This document shows, in pieces, positions 7,319 to 15,776 of a stretch of 64,000 bases of DNA. The DNA lies in the NCBI GenBank assembly GCA_018335335.1, contig JAGXKG010000001.1, positions 379,600-443,599 on the forward strand. Reading direction: 5' to 3'. The position numbers and the translations under genes are program-made. The notes under the pieces were generated by a model, which was given only the letters and a program-made list of their open reading frames with translations, ran no database searches and was not told the origin of the DNA. How positions within the stretch are numbered: position 1 is the first letter of the stretch; every line of letters starts with the position of its first letter. The DNA comes from Candidatus Thorarchaeota archaeon. GTDB taxonomy: Archaea; Asgardarchaeota; Thorarchaeia; Thorarchaeales; Thorarchaeaceae.

Positions 7319-8914
7319 ATGTCGGCTGAAGAGAAGCAACTCTACCGAGCAATCATACAAGACATCCTCGAATCAGATGATGTCTTAGACCGCCGTGACA
7401 TCAACACAATCAAGAAGAAATGTTGCGCCGAATTTGGCGCATCGCGTGTACCATCTAATGCTGACGTGCTTCAAAGTGCTACAGAAGATGAGTGGGACGA
7501 GCTTCAACCCCTTCTTCAGAAACGACCGGTTCGAACAGCTTCTGGTGTAGCAGTTGTAGCTGCAATGACTGAACCTCATGAATGCCCTCATGGCCAATGT
7601 GCTTACTGTCCCGGGGGCCCGAAACTTGGGGTGCCTCAAAGCTATACCGGGCATGAACCTGCAACGATGAGGGGTATCCAGAATGCCTTCGATCCCTATC
7701 TTCAGGTGAAAAACAGACTGGACCAGCTGAGGGCTACTGGACATTCGGTACAGAAGATTGAGCTTATTGTCATGGGTGGAGACTGGTGCTCAAAAGACAG
7801 AGCCTACCGTGAGTGGTTTGTAACAGGTTGTTTGGAGGCCATGAACGGTGAGGTCAGCAATGATTTCGAAACCGCCAAGAAAAAGAATGAAACTGCCGAT
7901 GTTCGAGATATCGGTATGACCTTCGAAACGCGCCCTGACCAGATCTCTCAGCAAACTGTGGATGAAATGCTGGAACTAGGGGGAACTCGAGTTGAGATTG
8001 GTGTCCAGGCCTTGCGTGATGAGTTACTCAATCATGTTGAACGAGGTCATGGCGTGAAGGAAACTGTCAAGGCAACACAGATACTCCGTGACAGTGGTTT
8101 CAAGGTCTGTTATCATATGATGCCGGGCCTGCCTGGCAGCTCCCTTGATGCAGATGTCGCAGATTTTGAACGCCTTTTTGATGATGCGCGTTTCCAGCCC
8201 GATATGATGAAAATCTACCCCACTATTGTTGTTGCAAATACAAATCTCTACGAGTGGTGGAAAAATGGTGAGTATGAACCATATACGAATGATGAGATTG
8301 TAGAGCTGGTCTCACGAGCCGTCAGTAAAATGCCGGAATATATTCGGATTCAACGAATACAACGCGATATTCCTATCCATCAAATTGAAGCTGGGCTTAA
8401 CAAAGGGAATCTACGGGAACTTGTTCATGAATGGATGAATGAACGAAACCTGCGGAATCCTACTATCCGGTACCGTGAAATTGGGCATTTTCAGAGAAGA
8501 TCAGATGAACCGGTGAAGCCTGAAAACCTTGAACTTGTTAAACGCACCTTTTCTGCATCCGGTGGCACTGAGGCATTCCTGTCGTTCGAAGAACCCGAAT
8601 TAGATGTCATTATGGGCTTTCTCAGGCTTCGGAAACCGAGCATCAATGCACACAGATTAGAAGTCACTGAAGTTCCGTCTGCTATCATACGAGAGCTCAG
8701 AGTGTATGGTCCCGTAGTGAATATTGGTGAGCGTGACGCGGATGCTTGGCAACATCTGGGTCTTGGAGAGCGGCTTCTGGATAGAGCTGAAGAGATTGCA
8801 AAGAACGATTTTGGCGCACAACGATTGCTCGTTCTGAGCGGCATAGGAGTAAAGGAATACTATCGCAACCTTGGTTTCAGCGATTGTGGTCCTTATCTTG
8901 CCAAACCAATTTGA
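7319..8914 (+). CDS. elp3: Elp3, tRNA uridine(34) 5-carboxymethylaminomethyl synthase
   Basis: A 531-aa radical-SAM/acetyltransferase fusion that carboxymethylates U34 in tRNA anticodons using acetyl-CoA. The radical-SAM cluster cysteines are in ECPHGQCAYCPGGPK (about 90-105), followed by an iron-sulfur TIM barrel with MTFETRPDQ and VEIGVQ. The C-terminal GNAT-type domain carries GLGERLLDRAE and ends with YYRNLGF. In archaea a single Elp3 acts without the eukaryotic Elongator complex. I chose the ATG at 7319 because the likely promoter lies at 7229-7236; an ATG at 7250 would fall before the expected transcript start. Confidence 0.96.
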   Translation: MSAEEKQLYRAIIQDILESDDVLDRRDINTIKKKCCAEFGASRVPSNADVLQSATEDEWDELQPLLQKRPVRTASGVAVVAAMTEPHECPHGQCAYCPGGPKLGVPQSYTGHEPATMRGIQNAFDPYLQVKNRLDQLRATGHSVQKIELIVMGGDWCSKDRAYREWFVTGCLEAMNGEVSNDFETAKKKNETADVRDIGMTFETRPDQISQQTVDEMLELGGTRVEIGVQALRDELLNHVERGHGVKETVKATQILRDSGFKVCYHMMPGLPGSSLDADVADFERLFDDARFQPDMMKIYPTIVVANTNLYEWWKNGEYEPYTNDEIVELVSRAVSKMPEYIRIQRIQRDIPIHQIEAGLNKGNLRELVHEWMNERNLRNPTIRYREIGHFQRRSDEPVKPENLELVKRTFSASGGTEAFLSFEEPELDVIMGFLRLRKPSINAHRLEVTEVPSAIIRELRVYGPVVNIGERDADAWQHLGLGERLLDRAEEIAKNDFGAQRLLVLSGIGVKEYYRNLGFSDCGPYLAKPI

Positions 8915-8950
8915 ACAAACTACCGAAATATTTGGCCAAGAAAATAGATA

Positions 8951-9068
8951 TGGCGCCGAGGAGGAGATCTGTCCAGCCAGACGAAATGTCTTGGCTTTCG
9001 AACTCCTGAGTGCATCCGCACACTGGTTTTCAAGACCAGCGCCTTAATCCGGGCTTGGCTACCTCGGC
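8951..9068 (-). tRNA. tRNA-Ser(TGA) with a 29-nt intron in the T-loop
   Basis: On the minus strand, acceptor GCCGAGG/CCTCGGC, anticodon stem CTGGT/ACCAG with loop CTTGAAA (anticodon TGA), and a 15-nt variable arm define tRNA-Ser; CCA is encoded (8951-8953). The T-stem AGGAG/CTCCT encloses 36 nt where 7 are expected. Removing 29 nt (about 8969-8997; the exact junction is ambiguous) gives a normal TTCGAAT loop. The insert folds into an 8-bp stem with one bulge and an ATTTC loop, like a bulge-helix-bulge substrate. The anticodon loop has no intron. Confidence 0.9.
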
Positions 9069-9170
9069 AAACTGCGGCTGCCCACACTCAGTAAGCAACC
9101 AACAGCCTTGAGTGGCTAAGAAACGCCTTTTAAGCTTCTTGGAGTGTTGTCCATTGTAGTTGGTTGAAAA

Positions 9171-9602
9171 ATGACAAAAGGGTTCAGGTTTCACGAGCAT
9201 ACAGCTGACATTACCATTGAGGCTTGGGGTCCAGAACTCCTCACAGCTTTTGAACAGGGCGCAAAAGCAACCATGGAAGTCATGGTAGATACATCCGGAG
9301 TTTCTTCTGATGAACCAACAGACATTGATGTTGAGGGCATCGATTTACAGGAACTACTCGTAGAATGGATCGGCGAAATAATCGCCATGGTGGATATTGA
9401 ATCGAAGTTTTACTCCCGGTTTGAAATCAATGAAATCAATCGGGCTGATCAAAGATGTTTTCTTGAGGCCACGGTTTGGGGAGAAAGCATCGATCATGAC
9501 AAGCATGAGACAAGAACTGAAGTCAAAGCAATGACCTATGCCGATTTACAGATTGAAGAAACGGACGAGAAGACGACTATTTGGTTCACGCTTGACCTCT
9601 AG
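9171..9602 (+). CDS. Archease
   Basis: A 143-aa archease, the activator of the RtcB RNA ligase that seals tRNA exons and other broken RNAs. The N-terminus FRFHEHTADITIEAWG and the downstream LLVEWIGEI segment and the C-terminal AMTYADLQI block are typical, including the conserved acidic/histidine metal ligands (H-T-A-D near residues 9-12). A TATA-like CTTTTAAG lies about 40 bases upstream, giving a short leader. The overlap in pathway with the intron-containing tRNA genes of this window is apt. It precedes the SPOUT gene by 14 bases. Confidence 0.95.
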   Translation: MTKGFRFHEHTADITIEAWGPELLTAFEQGAKATMEVMVDTSGVSSDEPTDIDVEGIDLQELLVEWIGEIIAMVDIESKFYSRFEINEINRADQRCFLEATVWGESIDHDKHETRTEVKAMTYADLQIEETDEKTTIWFTLDL

Positions 9603-9616
9603 GAGCGTATCATCAA

Positions 9617-10471
9617 ATGACACTTGAAGTTGCAATTCCTGACACGACGCTGCGTCACTGTTCAGACCTTAGAGAGAAGACGGTGACAACAGGATTCCTC
9701 GGGAGAGCATTTGCCGTTTTCCGGGCGGAAAAAATCATCGTCTTCAGGACCGGTCTGCTGGGGAACGAAGAATTGAAAGACGCAAATCTTCTGGTACGTC
9801 TCCTACACTATATGGATACCCCTCAGTATCTTCGAAAACGTGTATTCCCTCGTGCTTCCTCTCTTCGTTTTGTTGGCCTTCTTCCCCCACTACGAACTCC
9901 GAGTCATCCTTTGTTTTCCTCAATTGATGAAGTTGAGAGGGGGGATTTACGGTGGGGTTTACAAATTGGACCGGGTAAAGTGGATTTGGGCTTGGATGAA
10001 ACAGTGGATTATGATGGAATCGTCAGCGAACGCGAACCAACCCTTTTTCGCGTTGTTGAGACATCCCCTCGGATGAAACTCGAAGTGGCAGATCGGAGTG
10101 AAACACCAGTATACTGGGGCTTTGAGACAGTTATGGTTGACGATTTTGATGATTATCTTCGTACGAATAACGCTACTACCACTATAGCCCTCTCGCGAGA
10201 AGCCCCTCCATTCGGCAAAATGCAAACCTCTATAGAATCCACGATTAAGGGTACCAAGTCTTTGCTAGCTTTGTTTGGAGGACCAAAGATTGGCCTCCAT
10301 GAACTCTTCTCTCAGGCCTCGGGACCAAAGGATTACATCGATTTTTGGGTCAATACCATACCTGATCAAGGGACGGAAACTGTGCGCTTGGAAGAAGCCA
10401 TCTACTCTAGCTTAGCCCTCCTCAATTACTCTGTTGGAAACCTTGTTACGAAGAAGGGGTTCTATGGTTAA
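9617..10471 (+). CDS. SPOUT-fold RNA methyltransferase (SPOUT1/C9orf114-like, COG2106)
   Basis: A 284-aa member of the COG2106 family of putative RNA methyltransferases, related to the archaeal MTH1 structure and human SPOUT1. The N-terminal strand (MTLEVAIPDTTLRHCSDLREK), the PQYLRKRVFP segment, an inserted beta-barrel of about 90 residues, and the C-terminal knot region LLALFGGPKIGL and IPDQGTETVRLEEA are family landmarks. It follows archease with AGGAG upstream of the ATG and precedes the uL3 operon, an arrangement common in archaea. The substrate RNA is inferred, not seen. Confidence 0.88.
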   Translation: MTLEVAIPDTTLRHCSDLREKTVTTGFLGRAFAVFRAEKIIVFRTGLLGNEELKDANLLVRLLHYMDTPQYLRKRVFPRASSLRFVGLLPPLRTPSHPLFSSIDEVERGDLRWGLQIGPGKVDLGLDETVDYDGIVSEREPTLFRVVETSPRMKLEVADRSETPVYWGFETVMVDDFDDYLRTNNATTTIALSREAPPFGKMQTSIESTIKGTKSLLALFGGPKIGLHELFSQASGPKDYIDFWVNTIPDQGTETVRLEEAIYSSLALLNYSVGNLVTKKGFYG

Positions 10472-10525
10472 TCAGATTCTATGATTCTATGGCAAGGTTA
10501 AAAAGTAAAACCAGAGCTGGCCAAG

Positions 10526-10535
10526 TATAAGTAGT
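10526..10535 (+). promoter_or_regulatory. TATA-like promoter element of the uL3 operon
   Basis: The sequence AAGTATAAGT lies about 55 bases upstream of the uL3 ATG, in a short intergenic gap after the SPOUT gene. It suggests that the ribosomal protein genes have their own promoter. Inferred from sequence only. Confidence 0.4.
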
Positions 10536-10585
10536 ACGAATAGCCAGTCAAAAGGCCGTTCGATACGCGAATCTTGGTGATTACA

Positions 10586-11593
10586 ATGGCTCATAGAAAG
10601 AAACACGCTCCCAAACGTGGCAGCTTAGCCTATTTGCCACGTGGCCGAGCTTCCAAGTTTGTTCCGCGTGTTAAGAGCTGGCCTGAGTATAGTGGCTCGG
10701 CTGCAAAACTACTTGGCTTTGTAGGATATAAGGCAGGAATGACACACGCAGTAACGACTGTCACCAATCAGGACAGTCCGTTCAAGGGACGCGAAACAGT
10801 GATCCCGATTACTGTAATTGATACGCCGCCAGTACGGCCTTTCTCAATTCGTGGTTATGATACCACGCCATATGGGTCGCGAGTCATTACAGAGGCATTA
10901 ACAGAGAATACTTCCGATGCTCTGCTCAAGACAATGCCCTTGCCGAAGAACTACGATTATGATGCCAAGATGGAAGAGTTTGAAGCCGAACTTGATTCTC
11001 TTTCAGAAATCAGGATGCTAGTCCACACTCAGCCAAGACTTGCCGCGGTACCTAAGAAGCGACCAGAAGTGATGGAATACAAGATAGGTGCTCCGAGTGT
11101 GGAGGAAGCCTTCGAATATGCAAAAGATATACTTGGTACCGATGTACGTATTGCGAACATACTCGAAGAGGGTATGCTCGTGGATACCATTGCTGTTACC
11201 AAGGGACATGGATTCCAGGGAACTGTTAGACGCTGGGGTGTTCGAATCCTTCAACACAAATCTCGAAAAACCAAGCGAGGTATAGGATGCCTTGGACCTT
11301 GGTCACCTAGGAACATTCGATATACGGTTCCACAGCCCGGCCAGACCGGTTATCATTCACGAACCAATTTCAACAATGCTATCGTGCAGCTGGGTGAACG
11401 TGGTGAAGAGATTACACCAGAAGGTGGTTTCGTCAATTACGGCGTCATCCGCGGAGACTATGTGATGGTAAAGGGTTCCGTACCTGGTCCTGTAAAAAGG
11501 ACCATCAGGATGAGATATGCTATTAGAGCTCCTAGCGGGCATACTCCAGAACCTTTCCAGGTCAACTACATCAGTACGACATCGAAGCAATAG
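10586..11593 (+). CDS. rpl3: Large ribosomal subunit protein uL3
   Basis: The 335-aa uL3 binds 23S rRNA early in large-subunit assembly. The start AHRKKHAPKRGSLAYLPRGR, the GFVGYKAGMTH block, the central KGHGFQGTVRRWGV loop near the peptidyl transferase centre, and the HSRTNFNNAIVQLG segment are characteristic of archaeal/eukaryotic L3. The ATG at 10586 follows GGTGAT by four bases. It opens a compact operon with uL4, uL23 and uL2. Confidence 0.98.
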   Translation: MAHRKKHAPKRGSLAYLPRGRASKFVPRVKSWPEYSGSAAKLLGFVGYKAGMTHAVTTVTNQDSPFKGRETVIPITVIDTPPVRPFSIRGYDTTPYGSRVITEALTENTSDALLKTMPLPKNYDYDAKMEEFEAELDSLSEIRMLVHTQPRLAAVPKKRPEVMEYKIGAPSVEEAFEYAKDILGTDVRIANILEEGMLVDTIAVTKGHGFQGTVRRWGVRILQHKSRKTKRGIGCLGPWSPRNIRYTVPQPGQTGYHSRTNFNNAIVQLGERGEEITPEGGFVNYGVIRGDYVMVKGSVPGPVKRTIRMRYAIRAPSGHTPEPFQVNYISTTSKQ

Positions 11594-11609
11594 GAGAAGG
11601 TGATTTTCA

Positions 11610-12398
11610 ATGGCAACTACAAAATTATACACGTTGGATGGTAAAGCCGATTCCGACATTGAGTTACCTGAGCATTTCGACACTCCGTATCGTCCAGACA
11701 TCATAAAGCGTGCTGTGCTGGCTGTGCAATCACGTGGACGTCAGCCACACGGTGTAGATCCACTAGCCGGTAAGCGAACAACAGCTGAAAGCTGGGGCGT
11801 AGGCCATGGACGGTCGCGAGTACCCCGAGTGAAAGGTGGAGGTACCCCTGCAGCAAACAAAGCAGGTTTCATGCCTGGTGTTGTAGGTGGTAGACGAGCT
11901 CATCCTCCTGAGGCACGAGAGGTTCTTGAGGAGGACATCAATAGAAAAGAGAATCGATTGGCAATTCGTTCAGCTATCGCTGCAACAGGACACAAGGATG
12001 CTGTGTCTCGTCGTGGACACAAGGTAGATTCCGCACCAAGCTTTCCCATCGTTGTTAGTGATGAGCTTGAGACTCTCACTAAAACGAGAGAAGTCATGGA
12101 TGTAATCGAAGCCTTGGGGCTTAGCGAGGACATAGAGAGAGTACGGGCGGGACATAAGATTCGAGCTGGAAAGGGCAAAATGCGAGGCCGTAAGTACAAA
12201 ACTCCGAAGTCCATCCTTTTCGTCGTTGGTGAGGACTTGGGCATTGAGCGGGCCGCACGTAATATCCCTGGAGTTGAGATAGCAGAAGTCAATGCACTGA
12301 ATGCAGATTTACTGGCGCCTGGAACTCATGCTGGACGTCTAGTGATATGGACTAAGTCTGCCCTAGAGCGTCTGCAAGAAGAGGGGCTTTTCGTCTGA
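11610..12398 (+). CDS. rpl4: Large ribosomal subunit protein uL4
   Basis: The 262-aa archaeal-type uL4 lines part of the exit tunnel. It shows the tunnel-loop region GRQPHGVDPLAGKRTTAESW and GHGRSRVPRVKGGGTPAAN, then the C-terminal globular domain ending in HAGRLVIWTKSALERL. AGGAG lies upstream of the ATG. It is the second gene of the four-gene ribosomal operon, 16 bases after uL3. Confidence 0.98.
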   Translation: MATTKLYTLDGKADSDIELPEHFDTPYRPDIIKRAVLAVQSRGRQPHGVDPLAGKRTTAESWGVGHGRSRVPRVKGGGTPAANKAGFMPGVVGGRRAHPPEAREVLEEDINRKENRLAIRSAIAATGHKDAVSRRGHKVDSAPSFPIVVSDELETLTKTREVMDVIEALGLSEDIERVRAGHKIRAGKGKMRGRKYKTPKSILFVVGEDLGIERAARNIPGVEIAEVNALNADLLAPGTHAGRLVIWTKSALERLQEEGLFV

Positions 12399-12409
12399 GG
12401 TGTATCAAA

Positions 12410-12673
12410 ATGAAAGATCCAAACGAAATAGTCATACGACCTGTAGTGACGGAGGCCAGCCTTGAAGCTGTGGATATGGAAAACAAACTTACCTTCTTTG
12501 TGGACCTTCGCTCTAACAAGAACATGATTCGATGGGCTGTTGAGACACTCTATGAAGTCGTTGTGGAACGTGTAAACACACTGATTACGCCGACTGGAGA
12601 GAAGAAAGCTTTTGTAAAATTAGCGCCTGAATACAGCGCGGGTGAATTAGCCACCCGGCTGGGGATATTCTAA
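12410..12673 (+). CDS. rpl23: Large ribosomal subunit protein uL23
   Basis: The 87-aa uL23 sits at the tunnel exit and docks SRP and chaperones. The sequence IVIRPVVTEASLEAVDMENK, the VDLRSNKNMIRWAVE block and the C-terminal KKAFVKLAPEYSAGELATRL are characteristic. Length is normal for archaea. GAGGTG lies upstream of the ATG, and the spacing to uL4 and uL2 is about 11-13 bases, so it belongs to the same transcript. Confidence 0.97.
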   Translation: MKDPNEIVIRPVVTEASLEAVDMENKLTFFVDLRSNKNMIRWAVETLYEVVVERVNTLITPTGEKKAFVKLAPEYSAGELATRLGIF

Positions 12674-12686
12674 GTGGTGTTTGATA

Positions 12687-13412
12687 ATGGGTAAGCGTAT
12701 ATTAGTTCAGAGAAAAGGTCGCGGTACTTCGAGATGGCGTTCGCCTTCACACAAGAAACTAGCGCCGGCTCGTCATCCCAAATGGGCCCCCGATAAGACC
12801 TATCGGGGAGAAATTGTTGCTCTTTTCCACGAACCTGGAAGAGGCGCTCCCCTCGCAGAAGTCCGTTACGAGGATAAATCAACTCCTAGTTTCATGATTG
12901 CTCCTGAAGGCGCATATGTGGGGCAAGAAATTGAATGTGGGGCTGATGCTGCTCTTGCCAATGGTAACACCCTGATGCTTCAACATATTCCTGAAGGTAC
13001 TCCAATCTACAACGTAGAAGGTAAACCTGGAGACGGTGGCAAGTTTGTCCGTTCATCCGGACTTACATCTATGATAGTCTCGGCGGATCCGTCTAAGGCG
13101 ATGGTTAGACTGCCCAGTGGATCACAGAAGGCATTCAGCCCTCGTTGTCGAGCCACAATTGGGATAGTTGCTGGTGGCGGTCGGAAGGAAAAACCATTCC
13201 TTAAAGCTGGTACTGTCTGGCACCACAATCGTGTCAAAGCAAGAAAATGGCCAGTTGTTAGAGGAACTGCAATGAATGCGGTCTCCCACCCCCATGGTGG
13301 AGGATCCCATCAGTCTCCTGGAAGACCTACAACGGTCGGCAGGAACACCCCGCCAGGCCGGAAAGTAGGTAACATCGCTGCTCGAAGAACAGGCCGCAAA
13401 AAGAAGACTTGA
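12687..13412 (+). CDS. rpl2: Large ribosomal subunit protein uL2
   Basis: The 241-aa uL2 binds domain IV of 23S rRNA and is needed for subunit joining and peptidyl transfer. Landmarks are GKRILVQRKGRGTSRWRSPS at the start, the IPEGTPIYNVEGKPGDGG block and the C-terminal AMNAVSHPHGGGSHQSPG loop. The ATG at 12687 is preferred over an in-frame TTG two codons earlier. In most archaea uS19 and further ribosomal genes follow; here a terminator comes directly after the stop. Confidence 0.98.
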   Translation: MGKRILVQRKGRGTSRWRSPSHKKLAPARHPKWAPDKTYRGEIVALFHEPGRGAPLAEVRYEDKSTPSFMIAPEGAYVGQEIECGADAALANGNTLMLQHIPEGTPIYNVEGKPGDGGKFVRSSGLTSMIVSADPSKAMVRLPSGSQKAFSPRCRATIGIVAGGGRKEKPFLKAGTVWHHNRVKARKWPVVRGTAMNAVSHPHGGGSHQSPGRPTTVGRNTPPGRKVGNIAARRTGRKKKT

Positions 13413-13447
13413 AGGGAGTCTTCAAACTCCCTTCCTCATTTTTCTTA
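13411..13447 (+). terminator. Terminator after the uL3-uL2 operon
   Basis: GAAGGGAG (13411-13418) pairs with CTCCCTTC (13427-13434) across an 8-base loop, followed by T-rich CTCATTTTTCTT. It begins at the uL2 stop codon and would end the ribosomal transcript. Confidence 0.7.
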
Positions 13448-13598
13448 GGTTACTACATAGCTCGTTTTACAGTCTAGATTAGATTGTTAGTATTCCAATT
13501 CAGCATAACCTGATAGTGCCCTTTTTGTACCTCAACAATTTCGTAGTAATATCCACATTCATATCCAGAGAGAATGACAGTTGCATAGAGGACTCGTC

Positions 13599-13784
13599 AT
13601 GCAACTGATTGCGGTACACCTACCTGAGCAGATTGTTCTGGACATTGAGGAACTTGTTGAGAATGGTTTCTATCCCAACAGAAGCGAAGCAATCAGAAAC
13701 GCAATACGAGACCTATTGAAGCGTGAACTTTGGAACGGCAAAGTCATAGCTCATGAGACGAAAAGCGAGACTGTGAACCAATGA
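13599..13784 (+). CDS. Ribbon-helix-helix regulator in an operon with ftsZ (CdrS-like)
   Basis: A 61-aa Arc/CopG-type ribbon-helix-helix protein: beta-strand MQLIAVHLPEQIVLDIEELV, then the turn YPNRSEAIRNAIRDLL that packs in the dimer. The ATG at 13599 follows AGAGGA. Its stop overlaps the ftsZ start (ATGA), so the two are translationally coupled. In haloarchaea the RHH protein CdrS is co-transcribed with ftsZ2 and controls cell-division genes; the same arrangement here suggests a similar role, which is inference from size, fold and position. Confidence 0.85.
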   Translation: MQLIAVHLPEQIVLDIEELVENGFYPNRSEAIRNAIRDLLKRELWNGKVIAHETKSETVNQ

Positions 13785-15049
13785 AATCCATAATTGACTC
13801 AGCACGCGACCATAGTAGACGGGAAAAGAGGGATTCCCAAAATCGCGATATGGGGCAAGCTCGAATTCTTGTTGTTGGCTGTGGTGGTGCGGGCAATAAT
13901 ACAGTGAAGCGACTCATGACTATTGGAGTACAGGGAGCTGAATGTGTTGCGGTAAACACCGATCGCCAGCATCTTTCAGTTACAACTGCTCATCGCAAGT
14001 TATTGATTGGCGAAAAAATCACCCGCGGACTCGGTGCGGGTGGCTACCCACACGTTGGACAAGCTGCAGCTGAGGAATCATCCCATGAGCTAACTGAATT
14101 GCTACGTGATGCTGATTTGGTTTTTATTGCTGCTGGCATGGGTGGCGGAACCGGTACGGGGGCCGCTCCTGTTGTAGCTAAAATCGCTAAGAAGAACGAT
14201 GCCATAGTTGTCGGTGTAGTTACTATGCCATTCGAGTTGGAGCGCACCCGCATTGACAAGGCAAAATCAGGGTTGGCCCGACTTCAAGAGAATGCTGATA
14301 CAGTGGTTGTCATAGATAATCAGAAGCTCATGGAATTGGTGCCCGACCTTCCATTGGAGGAGGCTTTTGGTGTTGCTGATGAGGTGCTTGCTGGTATGGT
14401 AAAAGGCATCACTGAAACAATCACTATGCCAAGCCTCATCAACTTAGACTATGCTGATGTGCGTTCTATTATATGCAATGGAGGCGTAGCCTTGGTTGGA
14501 TTAGGGGAGGCAAGTGATGAAAACCGGGCGGAAGAAGCCATCAAGAATGCTCTGAACAGCCCCCTTCTCGAGGTGGAGTGGACCGGGGCAACTGGTGCAC
14601 TTATCCATATAACTGGTGGACCGGATATGTCTCTTTCCGAAGCGAATAACGTAGGGCAAATTGTTTCGAGCAAGATGAGTGATTCAGCTAATGTCATCTG
14701 GGGTGCACGTGTGGATCCTCGCTTAAGTGGTATATTACGTGTCATGCTCATTTTAACCGGCGTAAAAAGCCCACAACTGCTTCCCCGTTCAAAAGAATCG
14801 AAAACCGAGAGAAAAGACACCTCTGCTACCCGGAAACGTCTCGCTGATTTCGGTCTCTTCAGTAACCCCTCTCCGGCAAATACGAAGGCACAATCGAAAT
14901 CGCTTGGCAAATTTCCTCCGGTCAGAAACCGTTCATGGGAAGAACGACTCAAACCCCTCAATGACCGCTTCGAAAAGCAAAAAGAACGAAGGAAGGAAGA
15001 AGAAAAGAAGCCAGAGTTGGATGATTTGGGTCTGAAGAGAATCTTTTAG
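13781..15049 (+). CDS. ftsZ: Cell division protein FtsZ
   Basis: A 422-aa tubulin-family GTPase that polymerises into the division ring. The nucleotide-binding loops GCGGAGNN (about 34-41) and AGMGGGTGTGAAP (tubulin signature, about 124), the segment NADTVVVIDNQKL and the T7 catalytic loop NLDYADVR are all present. Residues about 335-410 form a basic/acidic linker, and the protein ends with a conserved-looking tail, LDDLGLKRIF, a likely docking peptide for membrane anchors. The first 24 residues are an unusually charged extension before MGQARILVVG; initiation at that later ATG (13850) is possible. Confidence 0.97.
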   Translation: MKSIIDSARDHSRREKRDSQNRDMGQARILVVGCGGAGNNTVKRLMTIGVQGAECVAVNTDRQHLSVTTAHRKLLIGEKITRGLGAGGYPHVGQAAAEESSHELTELLRDADLVFIAAGMGGGTGTGAAPVVAKIAKKNDAIVVGVVTMPFELERTRIDKAKSGLARLQENADTVVVIDNQKLMELVPDLPLEEAFGVADEVLAGMVKGITETITMPSLINLDYADVRSIICNGGVALVGLGEASDENRAEEAIKNALNSPLLEVEWTGATGALIHITGGPDMSLSEANNVGQIVSSKMSDSANVIWGARVDPRLSGILRVMLILTGVKSPQLLPRSKESKTERKDTSATRKRLADFGLFSNPSPANTKAQSKSLGKFPPVRNRSWEERLKPLNDRFEKQKERRKEEEKKPELDDLGLKRIF

Positions 15050-15208
15050 AATTCTTTCTTCACCCATCCTCTATTTTATCGGTTGTTCATTCTACTTGCT
15101 TCATTTCTTCAAATCATTTTGATGAGATATGTCTGTTGTTCCTTTTTGGACCTAGTATCAGCTGCCTTGACAGCGCGGTGGTTACTTGCTATACCATTGA
15201 TGTTCTTT

Positions 15209-15643
15209 CTATTGCTTGAGCCCGTGATCTTCTAGCCATTCATCCGCGATACTCTTCACTCTTTCATAGAGTGGACCGCTACCTTCTACTCCTTCGGGAG
15301 TAATTCGGACCTTATTCATGACAACTATAACTGCGGTGTCTGGATAGTATCGTACACCGCCTGGGGGGAAACTACTCTCAAGTTCCCGTGCCAATCCTTC
15401 AAGACTTACTTCCTTTTCAGACAGCGAGAACGAAGCGATACTATCGCCATAAATGAACATCTTTGGTATGTTCTTGTCTTCTTCTGTGTGAACCTCCGCG
15501 AGCACAATACTGAGGCTTTCCTTGTCAATACCTCTTATTGTACCCGAATAAACTTCACCGCTTTTCAGTTTCACTTCGACACTGGCGCCGACAACCGCTG
15601 CCAGCTCTCTGTTAAATGCTCGCATAGATGCTACGTCAGACAT
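15209..15643 (-). CDS. Archaeal Sm-like protein with C-terminal domain (SmAP3-like)
   Basis: A 144-aa protein. Residues about 10-75 form an Sm fold with the Sm1 strands VGASVEVKLKSGEVYSGTIRG and the Sm2-like MFIYGDSIASFSL. About 65 further residues form a second alpha/beta domain (VRYYPDTAVIVVMNKVRITP), as in the two-domain SmAP3 type. Sm-like rings bind U-rich RNA; the role of this class is poorly defined. The ATG at 15643 follows AGGTGAG, which beats a start 33 bases upstream. It is divergent from the oxidoreductase genes. Confidence 0.8.
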   Translation of the reverse strand: MSDVASMRAFNRELAAVVGASVEVKLKSGEVYSGTIRGIDKESLSIVLAEVHTEEDKNIPKMFIYGDSIASFSLSEKEVSLEGLARELESSFPPGGVRYYPDTAVIVVMNKVRITPEGVEGSGPLYERVKSIADEWLEDHGLKQ

Positions 15644-15776
15644 AATCTCACCTTGTTTGTTGATTATACTACTCAAAACCTCTGATATGCTGTTTTAAAA
15701 GTGGTGCTAATGGCGGTAGCTTTACCTGTGGTCATAGGGAATTAATTATTAGCTCCTTAACACTGCAAGCAATCGT

